From a virus, in IMG/VR virus record IMGVR_UViG_3300025646_007690, positions 1 through 29,412 of that record: DNA of 29,412 nt. One strand, written 5' to 3'. A program made the position numbers and the translations under genes. The notes under the pieces were generated by a model. It was given only the letters and a program-made list of their open reading frames with translations. It searched no databases and had not been told where the DNA came from. Shown here piece after piece: positions 29,285-29,412 of this stretch (position 1 is the first letter of the stretch; the number at the start of each line of letters is the position of its first letter).

Positions 29285-29412
29285 AAAGATAATGGCTGAA
29301 GTCAGAAGTGAAATGAATAAGATTTCTGATATTCAGGAAGAGTTGTTTATGAATACAATGAAGGCTGCTCTTATAAAAGAAGAAAGCGATGCATATTTTC
29401 ATGCTTGGGACT
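29265..29412 (+). CDS. Hypothetical protein, partial (cut by window end)
   Basis: ATG 29265 opens a frame that runs to the window edge without a stop (49 codons seen). Starts MNAQKFKKIMAEVRSEMNKI and continues as a Met/Glu/Lys-rich helix. It overlaps the stop of the preceding gene by 20 bp, the usual style here. Function unknown; the C-terminus is missing from this window. Confidence 0.55.
   Translation, partial: MNAQKFKKIMAEVRSEMNKISDIQEELFMNTMKAALIKEESDAYFHAWD

Overview
This window looks like part of the genome of a large, lytic, T4-like (myovirus) phage, probably marine. The evidence is a gp44-type clamp-loader ATPase, a gp25-like baseplate wedge protein followed directly by a gp6-like wedge protein, very large tail/fibre proteins, T4-type late promoter elements (one is exactly TATAAATA), strong AT richness, and extremely tight gene packing with overlapping stops and starts. 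The host cannot be read from the sequence; an AT-rich marine bacterium is a guess from composition and gene style.

Layout. 1-941 holds the clamp-loader large subunit (+), met tail to tail by a small unknown late gene (-, 922-1536). 1588-13591 is the structural block (+): gp25-like, gp6-like, a PKD-domain baseplate/tail protein (768 aa), a 1032-aa tail protein, and two fibre-like proteins (728 and 685 aa) carrying Thr/Pro/Arg-rich repeats. The first of these seems to have a lectin-like jelly-roll fold interrupted by a repeat linker. 13596-14871 is a chain of small overlapping ORFs of unknown function, ending in a glycosyltransferase (14868-15692). A full-length NodU/CmcH-type carbamoyltransferase lies on the other strand (15687-17420). 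17454-21586 holds small accessory genes: a two-helix membrane protein, a staphylococcal-nuclease-like enzyme, a C4 zinc-finger protein, a class I methyltransferase, a DUF932-type protein and a GIY-YIG nuclease. 21575-24707 has a second glycosyltransferase, a RadA-like ATPase without the Lon-like domain, and two unknown proteins. 24777-28883 has two sulfotransferase-like genes, a four-gene operon with a PAS histidine kinase and a receiver-only response regulator, and a divergent low-molecular-weight phosphatase-like gene. Two further unknown genes, the last one cut by the window edge, close the window.

Regulation. Almost every gene that is not translationally coupled to an upstream gene has a promoter-like element at a fixed distance from its start codon. 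In one class a T4-late-like (A/C/G/T)(T/A/G)TAAATA box ends 5-6 nt (once 7) before ATG/GTG. In the other a sigma70-like -35/-10 pair has its -10 hexamer ending 6-8 nt before ATG. With the usual promoter-to-+1 spacing, transcription would begin on or within about two nucleotides of the start codon, so the phage appears to use leaderless mRNAs for both late and early genes. Shine-Dalgarno sequences are largely absent. I used these elements to correct several start codons. A clear exception is the sulfotransferase-like gene at 24777, which has an approximately 60-nt leader with two hairpins.

How the genes may work together. The structural genes build the baseplate and receptor-binding fibres. 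Clamp loader, RadA-like ATPase and nucleases serve DNA metabolism. Two glycosyltransferases, a carbamoyltransferase, a methyltransferase and two sulfotransferase-like proteins form a glycan-decorating set whose target could be host surface polysaccharide, phage DNA or the Thr-rich fibres. The kinase/receiver/membrane-protein operon suggests that the phage senses or rewires intracellular signalling during infection. I saw no tRNA, CRISPR or insertion sequence.
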